Source: Dryococelus australis
Lineage: Eukaryota > Arthropoda > Insecta > Phasmatodea > Phasmatidae
DNA length: 64,000 nucleotides
Direction of reading: 5' to 3'
NCBI GenBank assembly: GCA_029891345.1
Contig: CM057009.1
Location: 209,492,709 to 209,556,708, forward strand
The translations under genes and the position numbers were made by a program. The notes beneath the pieces were generated by a model. The model worked only from the letters and a program-made list of their open reading frames with translations, ran no database searches and had not been told where the DNA came from. Below, one piece after another: positions 22,677 through 33,969 of this stretch; positions within the stretch are counted from its first letter, which is position 1, and each line of letters starts with the position of its first letter.

Positions 22677-23742
22677 TAGTCAGAGAGGAAAGGGAAAAAA
22701 TGGGGTTTTACTCTCTCAGGGAGCAACAGGGTTTCGCGACCACTTCATGGGTCTGACGCATAAGCCATGCATTGACATTTTCCTTTAGATTGCCATAAAC
22801 ACTGGAGAAGAGTGGGGTGATGTCTAGTGACAATAAGAGTATCAGGCAAAGGAAAAAGAAGAAGGGCGAGGTCCTTATCAACTAGCAATAAACCAATAAT
22901 ATAATAAATAATTGGTTTTATTTAAATTAGGTAAGAAAGATGTAAAAAAAATACAACAATATTAAAAGAAGCACAAAATGTTACAGGTATTTACCATTTA
23001 GAGATATGTTTCATTAAACATAAACGTAGTGTTTCAAAAATAGAAAAGAAATTAGGTTACATCAAATTAACCTCATTACAAAAAAATAGAATAAATTTAT
23101 GCTGAATAAGATCAGGGGTAGAAGCCCCCTTTCAAGGAATAAACTAATTAGCTATAGGCTAACAGGAAGCCATTCTCAAAATGAAGATACCTTAACCAAA
23201 ATTATGTTGGATCTGTACATCGAAAGATTAAAATTAGCTATAGCAATAGAGCTCATGCATTTGCCCCCTAGGGCCTAAATGAAAACTACACAACAATAAA
23301 AAGCACAATTAAAGGCAACTTTAATAATGCATGCTTATAGATATGTTTATTTTATATCTAGATTTGCCAGTATAATGAAATAATCTTTTAAAGAACTTGA
23401 ACAAGAAATAATTTAGTAACAAAAAAAAAAAGACAAACAATTTTAAATACTACAAAAATTTAGTTCTAGGGAGGAACCTGTCAAATTGAATATATCGGGG
23501 AACATAACCTCGACCTCGCTTTCGGTCAGTGCAGTAGTACCAACACAACTCCTCCACCGACGAACCCAACAAGCAGTGGAGCCATCTACAAACCAGGTGC
23601 AACTGATACCCATAATCTTACATTAAAATATTTCTTAAGAGGTCAGAAAAACAACTCAACTGCATAAATGTAGGTTCCTTCCAAGTCGTCATTCAATTAT
23701 TTAAACCATAAGAAGCATGTGCTGATGGATAAAGTATAAGTA
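22677..23742. other. No gene; AT-rich, unassigned
   Basis: Begins with 'tagtcagagaggaaaggg', not matching the element arm. From 22900 on it is A/T-rich with 'ggggtagaagccccc' (a small inverted repeat) near 23114. No coding support. Confidence 0.35.
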
Positions 23743-23979
23743 TAGGCTATTCACGGTAAAGTGAGCACTTTTTAAAGCCCTCCCAACATGCATTAGCCGC
23801 TGATAAATATATCTTACGGCAGCCTAAGGCATTAACTTTTGAGAGTGGTGAAATGTATAATCTGTGTTCTTTGGTCACATTGCAATGTTTATATTAAAGA
23901 GCAGCAGGAAGATAGAAATTTAGTGAAAGGAACATTTTAGAAGGGCCTTAAAAGTGCTCACCTTACCGTGAATAGCCTA
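23743..23979. mobile_element. MITE copy 3 (best preserved, 237 bp)
   Basis: TIRs are TAGGCTATTCACGGTAAAGT at the left and its complement at the right end, over about 29 bases with a single difference. A TA (or TATA) lies directly outside each end, consistent with a TA target duplication and a Tc1/mariner-type partner. The interior is collinear with 6883-7120. Confidence 0.9.
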
Positions 23980-25885
23980 TACCTAGGAATTTGTAGTCCT
24001 TGTCTCTCGACACCTTCTACACCCTCGTACCTCGCATGCAATAGTCTACCTCATCTTACGCAACTGACCACTTGTTAACTAACGTCTAGCTATTTAAAGG
24101 CATGGTCGGGGACATTCTTCCTTCCTCCCGACCTGGCACAAAAATAAAGATTCTCAAAAAAAGACTCATAATTATTTTGATGTTGCAGCTTCCTCCTGGA
24201 CTTCCCGCCTCCGCTAAGACCTCTGCTCACAACAACTATTCGCTATAAACGCTCTCTCCCACTCACGACTCCCTGACCTCGATAACTACTGCTGTTAACC
24301 ACCAGCGGCCTCGACTGACGTCACGAGCGAGGCCGACATTATGGCTGGCCAATCAGAGCTCGCCACCACCGCGATTGATACATCGATAGCTCGTAACCAA
24401 CTCCCTCCTTCCTCAAAGAGTCCTTATTGCCTAGCGGTAAAGCAAACTCCTCAGCAAAACAGTCTTGGCTCTACCAAGGAAACTGTTGACACAGTTTGGA
24501 GCTGTAACCCGGGGCTACAAACGAGCAGTAGATAACAATTCTTCCGAACTGCTGAAAGGTGTATGATTACCCACACCTGGACCAAAAAAAATATAGACAG
24601 CCGCCATCGCTTCAGAAGAAGCCTGCTGATTCAAGTGGTGACGAAATACTTTCAAGATTAAAAATTACGAGTGGTTTCAGATTCTAAAGAACCTCAGCAG
24701 TAAAAAAATAAAAAGTGCCTTTATTCTAATTAAAAAAATGGTAAATTAACTGTTGCCTAATTAAATTCAATCATAACTTAAATGATCTAACCTCAAAAGA
24801 AAAGAAATGAAAACAAAACAAATAAATTCAACAAATTACAAATATTTGGTCAAACTAGAAAACTATACAAAATAATTAATTCTAAAAGAGATACTATCAA
24901 TTAACTTCCAACCAAAACCTTGACATCGAGCTTGAGTCCACACCCTTGAAACTGACTTCCCCACAAATGCATTTTGAACTAAACAATCATGAAATTATTT
25001 ATCACCACATTATTTATAAAAAAAAGAAAACACAACACGAGTTTCTTATCAGACCTAATGAACTAGTAATGAGGAGGCCTTAACCCAACCAAAACAGCCT
25101 AAATACCTAATCTAACAACCAAGGAAGGGAATGCCATATGAAAGTACAAAAATAGAAATTAATTAAGGGTAGGCCTATCAAATTTTAATAAAAAATGGGA
25201 TAGGAATCATCCCACCATTATAAAATATAGGGCATCCGAACAAAAAAGAGATAGCCAGCAAAAAATACCACTACAGACATCACACTTAACAACAAGGGTT
25301 AAATTTCAACAAAAAAAAAAAAAAAAAAAATCGCATCGTAAGAACATTCCTTATGAAAAGTTACGTGGAAAACATATGCGACACATGGTCCAAAATACTT
25401 AGTAAGGGTGGTATGCACCCTTGACGTAGTGAGCTGAAGCACAAGTTACTTGCAAATTTTACAGAACATACTAAAAATGAAACAATGCCATGCATGTCAA
25501 CGAGTGGTTGAACGATTATTAGCAACCATAGCGAAACTGGCCACTGCCTTTACATAATATCATAAACAAATTAAGAGCTACAACACTGTTGTCGCATAAA
25601 ATTCTATGCTGCCGAAACCTTATCGGGTTTCCAATGAAGGATTATTAAAGAACGCGTTAAAAATAACGAACAAGGCCATCTTGTGTCATCATGCTAAACC
25701 CACAATTTGCGATGAATTTGCACTCAAAGGTCGCAACCATTGCATTACTGCACCTGGCATGCAATAAATATGCATCACAGATTGTGTTGTCATGCCTGCC
25801 TGGATTGTACCTAGAATTACAAGGCAGCCATTGCATACCCTATTGTACGCAAGCTTTGTAAACCTGCTAGTGTGCCTATTTGTCT
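23980..25885. other. No supported gene; contains promoter-like block and poly-A tract
   Basis: A GC-richer block at 24060-24545 is followed by A-rich DNA and a 21-base A run near 25311-25331. On the minus strand the block has ordered promoter-like words (next entry). The layout might be an old LTR or retrocopy, but I found no terminal repeat or coding domain. Confidence 0.3.
24220..24380 (-). promoter_or_regulatory. Promoter-like cluster: CCAAT, CRE and TATA-like words
   Basis: Reading the minus strand, ATTGG (24349-24353) is followed by a perfect TGACGTCA (24316-24323), then 'gagagagcgtttatagcgaa' near 24245-24264 as a weak TATA. Spacing is plausible for a Pol II promoter or an LTR U3. No transcribed gene was identified downstream (toward lower coordinates). 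Confidence 0.3.
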
Positions 25886-26270
25886 GTTACAGTACACGGA
25901 TCCTTGGTGCTCACCCAGGCTGTAGTAATCCATTTCACTGAATTGAGACTGCTAGCACTATCTACCAGGTCTACAGTTGTTTGTGTGTGGCCTGCTATGC
26001 CTATGGGACTGATACAGTACACACACACTTGGTGCTTACACAGGCCATAGTAAGCAGTATCACTGCATCGAGACTGCAAGCCCTATCTGCCATGTGTACA
26101 ACTGTCTGTGTGTGGCCTGGTGTGCCTATTTTGCTGATACTGTACACACATGATACTGTACACACATGCTTGGTGTTCACACAGGCTGTAGTAAACCGTA
26201 TCACTGCATCGAGACTGCTGGCACTATCTTCTAGGTGTACAATTGTCTGTGCAGCTATGTGACAACATAA
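25886..26270 (+). repeat. Minisatellite, about three ~125-bp units
   Basis: The units share 'tacagtacaca..cttggtg.tcacacaggc..tagtaa', 'tatcactgcatcgagactgc', 'tatct..aggtgtacaa..tgtctgtg' and 'gtgtggcctg'. They begin near 25890, 26010 and 26140. The second carries a 19-base internal duplication ('gatactgtacacacatgata'). The open frames over it are a by-product of the repeat. Confidence 0.8.
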
Positions 26271-29200
26271 GTCGGTACACATAGGTGGAACTAGTGGGTT
26301 TGTACCTAGAATACAGTGCATCACAGGGATTCAGCAGAAAGCATGCATCATATGTGTAGCTATGTATGGCTGGTACCATACCACTCCACCAGTGTTGCCA
26401 TTGACCAGCATCTACAGATACAGGAACAGTTGCCAAATGGAAACATGATTCTGGACACGGACGACATAAGAAGATGAGGTCCTGACTTCCATCGAAGAGG
26501 CACCATCCACCAGCACCTGAGTCATTGCCCACGCAAAGTGTGCCAGCCCAAGTACTGTAATAAATGTTCTTTCCGAGCAACAACTACATCCTTATAATGT
26601 GAATACATTACGAGATCGATTCCCGGTGGGGACGATACCAGATTTCTGCATGTGGGAATCGTGCCAAATGATGCCGCTGGTCAGCAGTTTGTCTAGGGGA
26701 TATCCTGTTTCCCTGTCCTTGTATTCCGGTGCTGCTCCATACTCATCTCGTTTCTCGCACGTCTGCTCTCAAAATATCGATGTTAAGAGCCGCCCCACTC
26801 ACACGTCACTTACCATTCGCTTAGTAGTACCTAAACATTGCATTATGTAGCAATTTTTCTCTCCCTTAATAATATGGACAAACGAAGCAAGCTAAATGCC
26901 CAACTGTATTTTAATACCAGAAATAGCCACACATAGACGGAAGGTGACCCTCACTACCCACATACGTGGGCGGGTATTGTGCACGATGTAATGGATTTGT
27001 ACTCCAGCCAATATAAACTGTACTACTATCAATGCAGACGATTTTGTCTGAGCTATAAGAGCTTAAGTGATTTGGGGCGTGCAAAATATAAAAGACTGGA
27101 TCTCCTCAAACGTGTTTATATACTACTCATACTCACAAGTCATAACCTTTACATTTAATTTACATCCAATTGGAGAGCATTTAAGTTATGTTATTAATTA
27201 CTGATCTACAATGCCACTCTGTCAGTTATCTAATAATGTCCTTCCGACGTATCTTTGGAACCAATTCACCTTGTAAAGTGGCCGAAAGCTGCGTCTCCTC
27301 GACATATCGGCAGCGACGGTTCCGGCACACTCCTCTCGTGGCCCTTCTTCAGAGGTCGGCCACTGGCTGACGTCCTGACAGCATCTCACGCGTCTGAAAG
27401 GCGTATGGCTTCGCGACGAGCCTCGTGCTGACCTATAGTGCCATTTGTTTAGTGTCACAACCACTGTTTATTCTCGCTGCTTGTCGCAATTCCTGGTGTT
27501 CTGCTTTCCTGCTTTGTGAGATGCTGGGTTGACACACGATAATTAGCTAAGGGCATGATCAGACCACTACAACGTGCATCTCAATGGGCCATTCCCGTCA
27601 ACCTCCACTACTTAAAGTTGTGGTTTTCCATCAGTTCGTTGAGTATACTTCTGTTCGGTTCAGTTAGAATGGGTTAGGTTTGGCGAGGTTCAGTTAGGTG
27701 GGTTAGGTTGGGTTAGGATAGGCAAGGCTAACTTTATCACCTCGATGGTATTTAAACAGGTGACACCAAAATATAACAAACAAAATTTTAGAAAATAAAC
27801 ATCTTCAAAAATACACTTCTTTTTCTTATAATATATTATTAACAACATTTAGAAATATATTGCTGTAAAATAATAACACTTGAAACAATTAACCCATTAA
27901 TATTACACATTTGTCATTATTACTTTCTCATTCTTTTTAACAATAACCTAACAAGCCCAACCAACAAATTTCGCACTGCTATTTAGCTTTTCGTGCGAAT
28001 ATTAAAACCAGACATCATGTCCGATAGCCTATAGACATTTTTATATATTGGTAGGTCTTTGACCCTACACAGCCTAAGGCCATCCAGGATTTCCTCATGC
28101 TCCTGTGTTATTTTGCTCTTTGTGATTTCCACGGGCACAGGCCTCCTCGGACCAGTAGTCAGTTTCCTGGCCATTGGAGCCCCATGTCCACTTTATCCAC
28201 TCAGGGTCATTCCCCTTAGCCATCTGGGCTTGGCTATTATCCTTTAAGGAGAAAGAAAATTACTATTATAATGAAGATTTAAACCACTACAGCACAGTTC
28301 ATATTCAATCTGAGCTCTGGGCACCGGGTGAGTCGGGTGGACACTAATACTAACCCACTTTCGGAATGGCCCCCGACCCCTCCAGCTAAGGTAACCTCTG
28401 AAGTAGTGAGGTCAGCGCGTGCTACTCCTTCCTTTTACTGTTGGGTTCTCCATATTGTGTGGGCTACTTAGATGCTGTACACAATATGGCTCATGATCAT
28501 TACTTGAGTTTCTTCACTTTGAAATTCAGCCTTTCGGCCCCTGACCGCAAAATAATCTGCCAGTCTGCCACTAAGCAACACCATCATTATTGCCCATCCA
28601 TTATCCAAGTTTAGCAAGGGAGGCGGATACCTCTTTGGAAATCCAGGCATAGGGAACCCCCAGGAGTTTCCCACTTCTGCTAATCTCAATATTTCGAGGT
28701 TACCCAGTGGTACCACTGCTTATTGGACAACCAGAACCAGTTTACTCCCAAAGTCGGGTGATTGTATCAGCTTTTCGACTGGCGCAATACCACTTTTTAA
28801 TTCGCTGCAGTGAAGACTATCCTTGCTATTTCAAGGTATTACATCAGCCACATGCACCTGGCTCCTTGACATTTCGAGTGGGAGTTATCCGTGTTCAGTG
28901 TACCGATTGCACTTTGATATTTCGTAGTAACCAGTCGCTGCTTCACAGCTATATTTGGCTTTGGTGTAGCCTGTTTTGAAATTGATATTTGTGGCCCACA
29001 AGAGAGGGAGAGTGGTAGCGCAGAACCAGTTCTCCCTCCTACTAAGAAACAAGTTTCTGCACGTGTAAGGAAAAATCCGAGCGAGTTATTTGGTACTGTG
29101 CCCGACTCCTCGTTCACAACACATGCTTTCCTCGATTTATTGATGTCGTTATTTCGTATTTATTAATATTGTGTTGCTATCGATAGGCACGTCGTCAACA

Positions 29201-29715
29201 GGTGGTTTGGTGGTTGTGGGAGGAGAGGGGAGGGTTCTCCCATCTCCATTTGTGGATTGAACTGGCCCTGAGAATGAGTATAAAATAGGTGGTAGAAGTC
29301 CTGAGGAGTCACATTTCGTCTGGAGATCTTTAACATCGAAACCGCCAGGAACCGGAAGAAGTGCCTTCGGTTCATAACAGGAATAAGAGTAATGCATTGT
29401 CAAAATTCATTGATTATATGATAGTTTTCATAAAATACCTTTTAACATAAGAAAATTATATTTACTGGTATGCTATATTATTTTGAATCATATAGTTTTA
29501 GTGGCATTATTTATGGGTAATGGAATTGGTCCACAGTGGCTGCACTCTATAATGAGTAGAACGAGAAAGTGTTAACACGTGTCACACTGAGTCCACTATC
29601 CACCTCTTAATATTATGATACAAAAGCTACCAAATTCTACACCTGTAAAATAAGGTTTTACAGATAAGGAACTCGATTTTATGCCCCATTTCTAACGATC
29701 TGTTTCAATTTACAG
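26271..29715. other. No convincing gene; several unassigned less AT-rich blocks
   Basis: Open frames at 26224-26583 (-), 27222-27464 (-), 27983-28174 (-), 28468-28716 (-) and 28839-29117 (-) have ordinary composition but no family I recognise. The minus-strand segment 28240-27980 begins after a plausible acceptor ('tttctttctccttaaag') and might be a transposon or retrocopy fragment. Exons immediately upstream of 29716 could lie in this stretch but I could not identify one. Confidence 0.3.
27656..27730 (+). repeat. Degenerate telomere-type (TTAGG-like) repeat
   Basis: The words 'gggttaggtt', 'cagttaggtgggttaggttg' and 'ggttagga' recur over 75 bases. TTAGG is the common insect telomere repeat. 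This is an interstitial, diverged tract that may also come from a transposon end. Confidence 0.5.
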
Positions 29716-29874
29716 AGGAGGATTAGAACTTCTTGAACTAAAGAAAGGGCATACAGTGAAAACGTTCATTCCAAAGGTGGCAGAAGGTGTGTTCACTGTA
29801 ATATGTATGTTCAACAACACGGATGAATACGTGCTGTACTACCATAGTGGTAAAAAGACCCTGCGCATTTTTAG
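29716..29874 (+). CDS. Exon of a WD40-repeat / NACHT-WD (NWD-like) protein
   Basis: A 159-base exon between an acceptor 'tttcaatttacag' and a consensus donor 'gtaagt'. It enters in phase 2 and leaves in phase 2, encoding 52 full codons without stops. The peptide contains 'LELLELKKGHTVKTFIPKVA', then 'EGVFTVICMFNNTDEYVLYY' and 'HSGKKTLRIF'. That is a beta-propeller repeat: a strand, a turn, then a Y/H-rich strand with the repeated hydrophobic pattern. The other reading frames have early stops. The sequence resembles the C-terminal propeller of insect NACHT and WD repeat proteins (NWD1/NWD2 type), cytosolic STAND-type regulators whose partner in insects is not known to me. The match is from memory. 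The next exon is 20.67 kb downstream. Composition is balanced, unlike the flanking AT-rich repeats. Confidence 0.75.
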
Positions 29875-30132
29875 GTAAGTTCTACAGTTTCAAGTACAGT
29901 ACAACATATATTTATCTAGAGTTTGTTATTACTTCGAATTGTTGCGAGTAAAATCTCAGTAAAATTTAAAAATAGAGGTCATTTACATTTTTGATAAGTT
30001 GTTTTATGTCCATTGCCTTCACACTCTGACTATATGAATATCTAACAAATGTTATAACCAATTATTAAACGCAGGTCATTTTTATCGAGCAGGTAAATGG
30101 CATGTTCACTAAACCCAGGAGACATTACAGTA

Positions 30133-30556
30133 TAGGATGTTCATGGTAAAATGAGCACTTTTGAAAACCCTGCTTGAGATCTATTTGTATACACGTTGTG
30201 TCTTATTCCGTCGTATGTAAAATTAACATTGCCATGGACCTTATGACTTTAATCATGTGTCAGTCAAATGAAACTCTGAAATTATTATGAAAGAAAATAT
30301 TGTACAAATCTGCTCATCTTTACACTTCGATGCATTAAAAAAATACAGAAAGCTAGATAAATTTTATAAGTTATCACAAATGGTTACCTAACAGTTTTTG
30401 TTGAATGTTAACATATGGAACTACTTTCCCCTCCATCGTTACCAAATTTACTGGGCACATGTTGATCATTGCACCCATAAAAATATAAGCAGGTATGCAC
30501 AGTGATTTTTTCTAAGGTTGATTTAAAAACTACTTACTTTATCGTGAATAGGCTTT
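30133..30556. mobile_element. MITE-family relative, longer form (~424 bp)
   Basis: The left end 'gatgttcatggtaaaatgag' plus 'cacttttgaaaaccc' and the right end 'ttactttatcgtgaatagg' are inverted versions of the family TIR. The interior is different and longer than in the ~237-bp copies. Its right half is also present, inverted, at 50112-50190. It is non-coding. Confidence 0.7.
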
Positions 30557-30578
30557 AATTAATAAATGTGCTGTCAAT

Positions 30579-32260
30579 AGTAGGGAAAAGTATGTTCATG
30601 CACAACGGGATCTGGGATCGGATTCGGATTATGGGGAGTCGCCATGTTATTATGTCACCGATCGCCATCTTGGATGACATTGACCTTTTAGCTCTGACCC
30701 ATGACCTTCGACTTTGACATTTGACCCATTAACTTTCACACAAAAAAAAAACCTAAAAAACAAAAAATCTGAAAAACTGCAAACATATAAAAATTCGAAA
30801 AAACCTTAACAAATTCCAAACAATTCCAAAAAATCCTGAAAATTCTAAATAATTCCAAAAAAAATTACATTATTAAAAATTACTTAAAATTATTAAGAAA
30901 TTATCCCCAGAAAAAATCCAATTTTTCCAGAGCAGACGAGGTGGACTCGTGACTCTGGCGAGGTGGATCAGTGACTTCGAGCCAGAAGAGCTGGACTCAC
31001 GACCATTGACCTTTGACATAGACCTTTGACACAAAATATGCGAGTAATAAAAAAACAAACACTCCCAAAAATTCCGAATAAAATTCTAAAAAATTCCAAA
31101 AAATCATTTAAAAAAACTTACTAAAATGTATTAAATATTATTTAAAATAACTTAAATTTCTGAGGACACACTTCACCTACTCCCATTCTGTCATCTTGGT
31201 AGCCATCATCTTAGTAGACATCACCCATCTGCCGTACCAGAAGACAGTGATCATGACCTTGACCACATTACCTTGAATAACCTTGAAAACAACAAATCGA
31301 TAAAAAATACTTATAAGTCAAAAAGCATATTAATTACAGACTTCTACAACTATGTTGAATGCAGACTAACTCAGCCTTGATCCCATGACCTTGAATGACC
31401 TTGAAAACAAACATCTGTGAAAAATGCATAAAATATAGCAAGCATATTACGTAACAGACTACTGCCACCACATTGGATACAGACTACCTCGACCTTGACA
31501 ACATGAAACAGTGACCTTGAAAACAAAAACTTGTGAAAAATGCAAAAATTTCATCAAGCAAATGACATTACAGACTACTACCAACAGATTGGATACAGGC
31601 TACATCTACCTTGACCCTATAAAATGAATGACCTTGAACACGAAAACTCGAAAAAAAACATAAATGTCAGCAATTATAATTTACTACAGACTATTACCGC
31701 CATATTGGATGTAGCCTAACTCGACCTTGACCCCATGCTATTGTATTACCTTGAAAACAATACCATGTGAAAAAGGCATAAATTCATTAATCATATGACA
31801 TTACAGACTACTACCACCATATTGGATATAGACTACCCCGACCTTGACCAAATGACCTTGAATGACCTTGAAAACGAAAACAAGTTAAATAATACATGTA
31901 TTTCAGCAAGCATTGGGCATTATTGACTATGACCACACTATATGCAGACTGCATTGACCTTGACCCCTAGAGCTTGAATGACATAGAAAACAAAAACTCG
32001 TGGAAAAATTAATATAAGTCATAAAGCATAATACATTACAGACTACTACCGCCATATTGGATGCAGACTACCTTGACTGCATGACCTTGAATAACCTTGA
32101 AAAGAAAATCTCGAGAAAAGATCTATGCAAAGAGGCAGAAACTAGCTGAGATGGTCCACCTTTCACGTCAGCAGCTGTAAAAAAAACCTTCCAGCTGACC
32201 TACCTACAGCTTATAATAGAGAGTATGCAAGCACTATGGCATCATAATGACTTTAAGGCA
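30579..32260. repeat. Left inverted arm of the foldback element
   Basis: Aligns inverted with 33970-35430. The tip pairs with 35430. The tandem ~117-bp units pair with units at 34130-34700. The block near 32120-32240 ('aactagctgagatggtccac', 'gcaagcactatggcatcata') pairs with 'gatgccatagtgcttgcata' at 33985 and the block that follows it. Confidence 0.85.
31240..32110 (+). repeat. ~117-bp tandem array, about seven units
   Basis: Units contain 'cagactactaccaccatatt', 'ggatacagactac' and 'ccttgaatgaccttgaaaac'. 'cagact'-type starts lie near 31338, 31454, 31573, 31686, 31804, 31924 and 32038, giving a period of 113-120. The right arm carries about five inverted units. Confidence 0.9.
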
Positions 32261-32519
32261 TCCGTATTGCACCATTAATACATTGTTCGGTCACCGACCA
32301 GCCAATAATCACCGAGCTACCACATGATTGCATCTGACCGATCACGTGCAGGAACTGACTCATCACACATATGCAGGTAGGCAGACTTTAGAAATTAGTT
32401 CCTTGACACATTACCATGCAGTTATATCTTCATCAGTTTCTTCCAGACGTGTTCTTCGATCATATGTAAATAATTGTCACACTTAACATAGACAACAGAT
32501 TTCTGTTGTCAGGCTGACC

Positions 32520-33000
32520 CTTCACAAGACTGGCCCATTCACCCATAATGACCCCTGTTTGCAATACTGGCCCCTAATATCTCCAAAAGACCCTTAAATG
32601 ATCCATAAATTACCCGTTATTATGGTGCTGACCACTAATGATGCCAAAATTACCTCTATATTACCCCTAATGGCCCCTAAACGACCACTAAATGACCCAT
32701 AAATGACCCCAAAATTATCCATAAATGACCCCAAAATTATCCATAAATGACCTCTGAATGATCGCTTGTGACCCCAAAACGATCCCTAAATTACATCAAA
32801 TTTACTCTTAATAACCCCAGAATGACCACAAAATGAATTCTACACTACCACCTTGACCCCTAATGACAAATTGTTTACCCATTGTACCATAGGCCCTTGA
32901 CCCCTAAATTACTCCTAATGACCGATTAACCCATGACCCATTGATCCATGACCAATTGACCCATGACCCACTGACCCGTTACCCAAGAACCTATTGGCCC
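32520..33000 (+). repeat. Short tandem repeat rich in 'taatgacccc/aaatgacc' words
   Basis: A roughly 12-16-base word (variants of 'cctaaatgacccataaatga') repeats dozens of times with changes, ending in a 'gacccattgacccatgacc' run. It has no inverted partner in the right half. Confidence 0.85.
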
Positions 33001-33261
33001 ATTGTACAGTTTGAACTTTAGACTGGACAATGCAGCATCATGGCAGGCCACCACCATGCTTTCCAATTGGTCATCACAGGAAAAGAACTCTTCATACAGA
33101 CCACCCTCTCATGCCGACGAGCATTTTGAACATATATGAAAACTCGATCGCAGAATCAACACTGGTGACAACCAGTTAGCGATGTTGCAGGTCGCAGCTC
33201 CGTGATCGTCGATGTCAAATTGCAAGTCTTTGTCTCTGCAATTCATCCTTGCAGTATGAGG

Positions 33262-33940
33262 GCACTCTGAGAAAACTCAAATACTCGTCACCCTGATGAA
33301 AAATACAGGAACTATAATATATATGATAGAAATAAAACACATGCACAATTATATAAATATGCAAATATAAATTTTATTTTATACTCAATTATGTATGTAC
33401 TATAAGATTTATTTCTATATGTAAGTGGGAATGTGACAATATTTTACATTTATATGTATAGGTATGTACAAATAAATATGTAAATAAAAATTATTTTCAG
33501 TTTTCTTATACATAATTTTATATATATATATATGTTATGGCATATATATTAAAATATAAAATAGTTTTTAATATATTTTATACATAATTATTAATAGGTA
33601 AAGCTGCCTAAATATAGGAATATTAAAATAAGTTAAATTGTTATATATAAGTATGTACACATAAATATGGGAATATAAAATTGTTTTCAAATTATTTTAT
33701 GCATAATTATGTATTCGAATATGTCTATAAATATGTAATATTAAATTGTTTTCAATAAATTCTGTAGGTAAATAAATATGTACATACTTATATAGAAAAA
33801 TAAAATTGTTTAAAATTGTATACATATTTATGTATACATAAATATGGGAATAAACATATGCCTACAAGAATATTTAAATAACATATCGTTTTGTATGTTC
33901 CTGTATGAATTCATCAGGGCCGAACAAGTATTTGGGTTTT
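33262..33940. repeat. AT-rich core of the foldback element with ~65-80-bp units
   Basis: The words 'aagtatgtacacataaatatg' and 'aaaattgttttcaa' recur at about 33480, 33650, 33740 and 33830. The core is flanked by a short inverted pair ('gagaaaactcaaatactcg' at 33270 and 'caagtatttgggttttctcg' at 33925). Confidence 0.75.
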
Positions 33941-33969
33941 CTCGGTGATTGGTACCGAACAGTACGAGT

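Noticed and set aside
26001..26324. 107-codon minus-strand frame and its plus-strand partner
   Set aside because: Both lie on the ~125-bp minisatellite and reflect its periodicity.
26600..26640. B-box-like 'gatcgattcccggtgggg'
   Set aside because: No A box or acceptor-stem pairing, so not called as tRNA or SINE.
31240..32110. CRISPR-like regular repeat
   Set aside because: Period ~117 bp with no constant short repeat plus unique spacers; it is a diverged tandem array in a eukaryotic foldback element.
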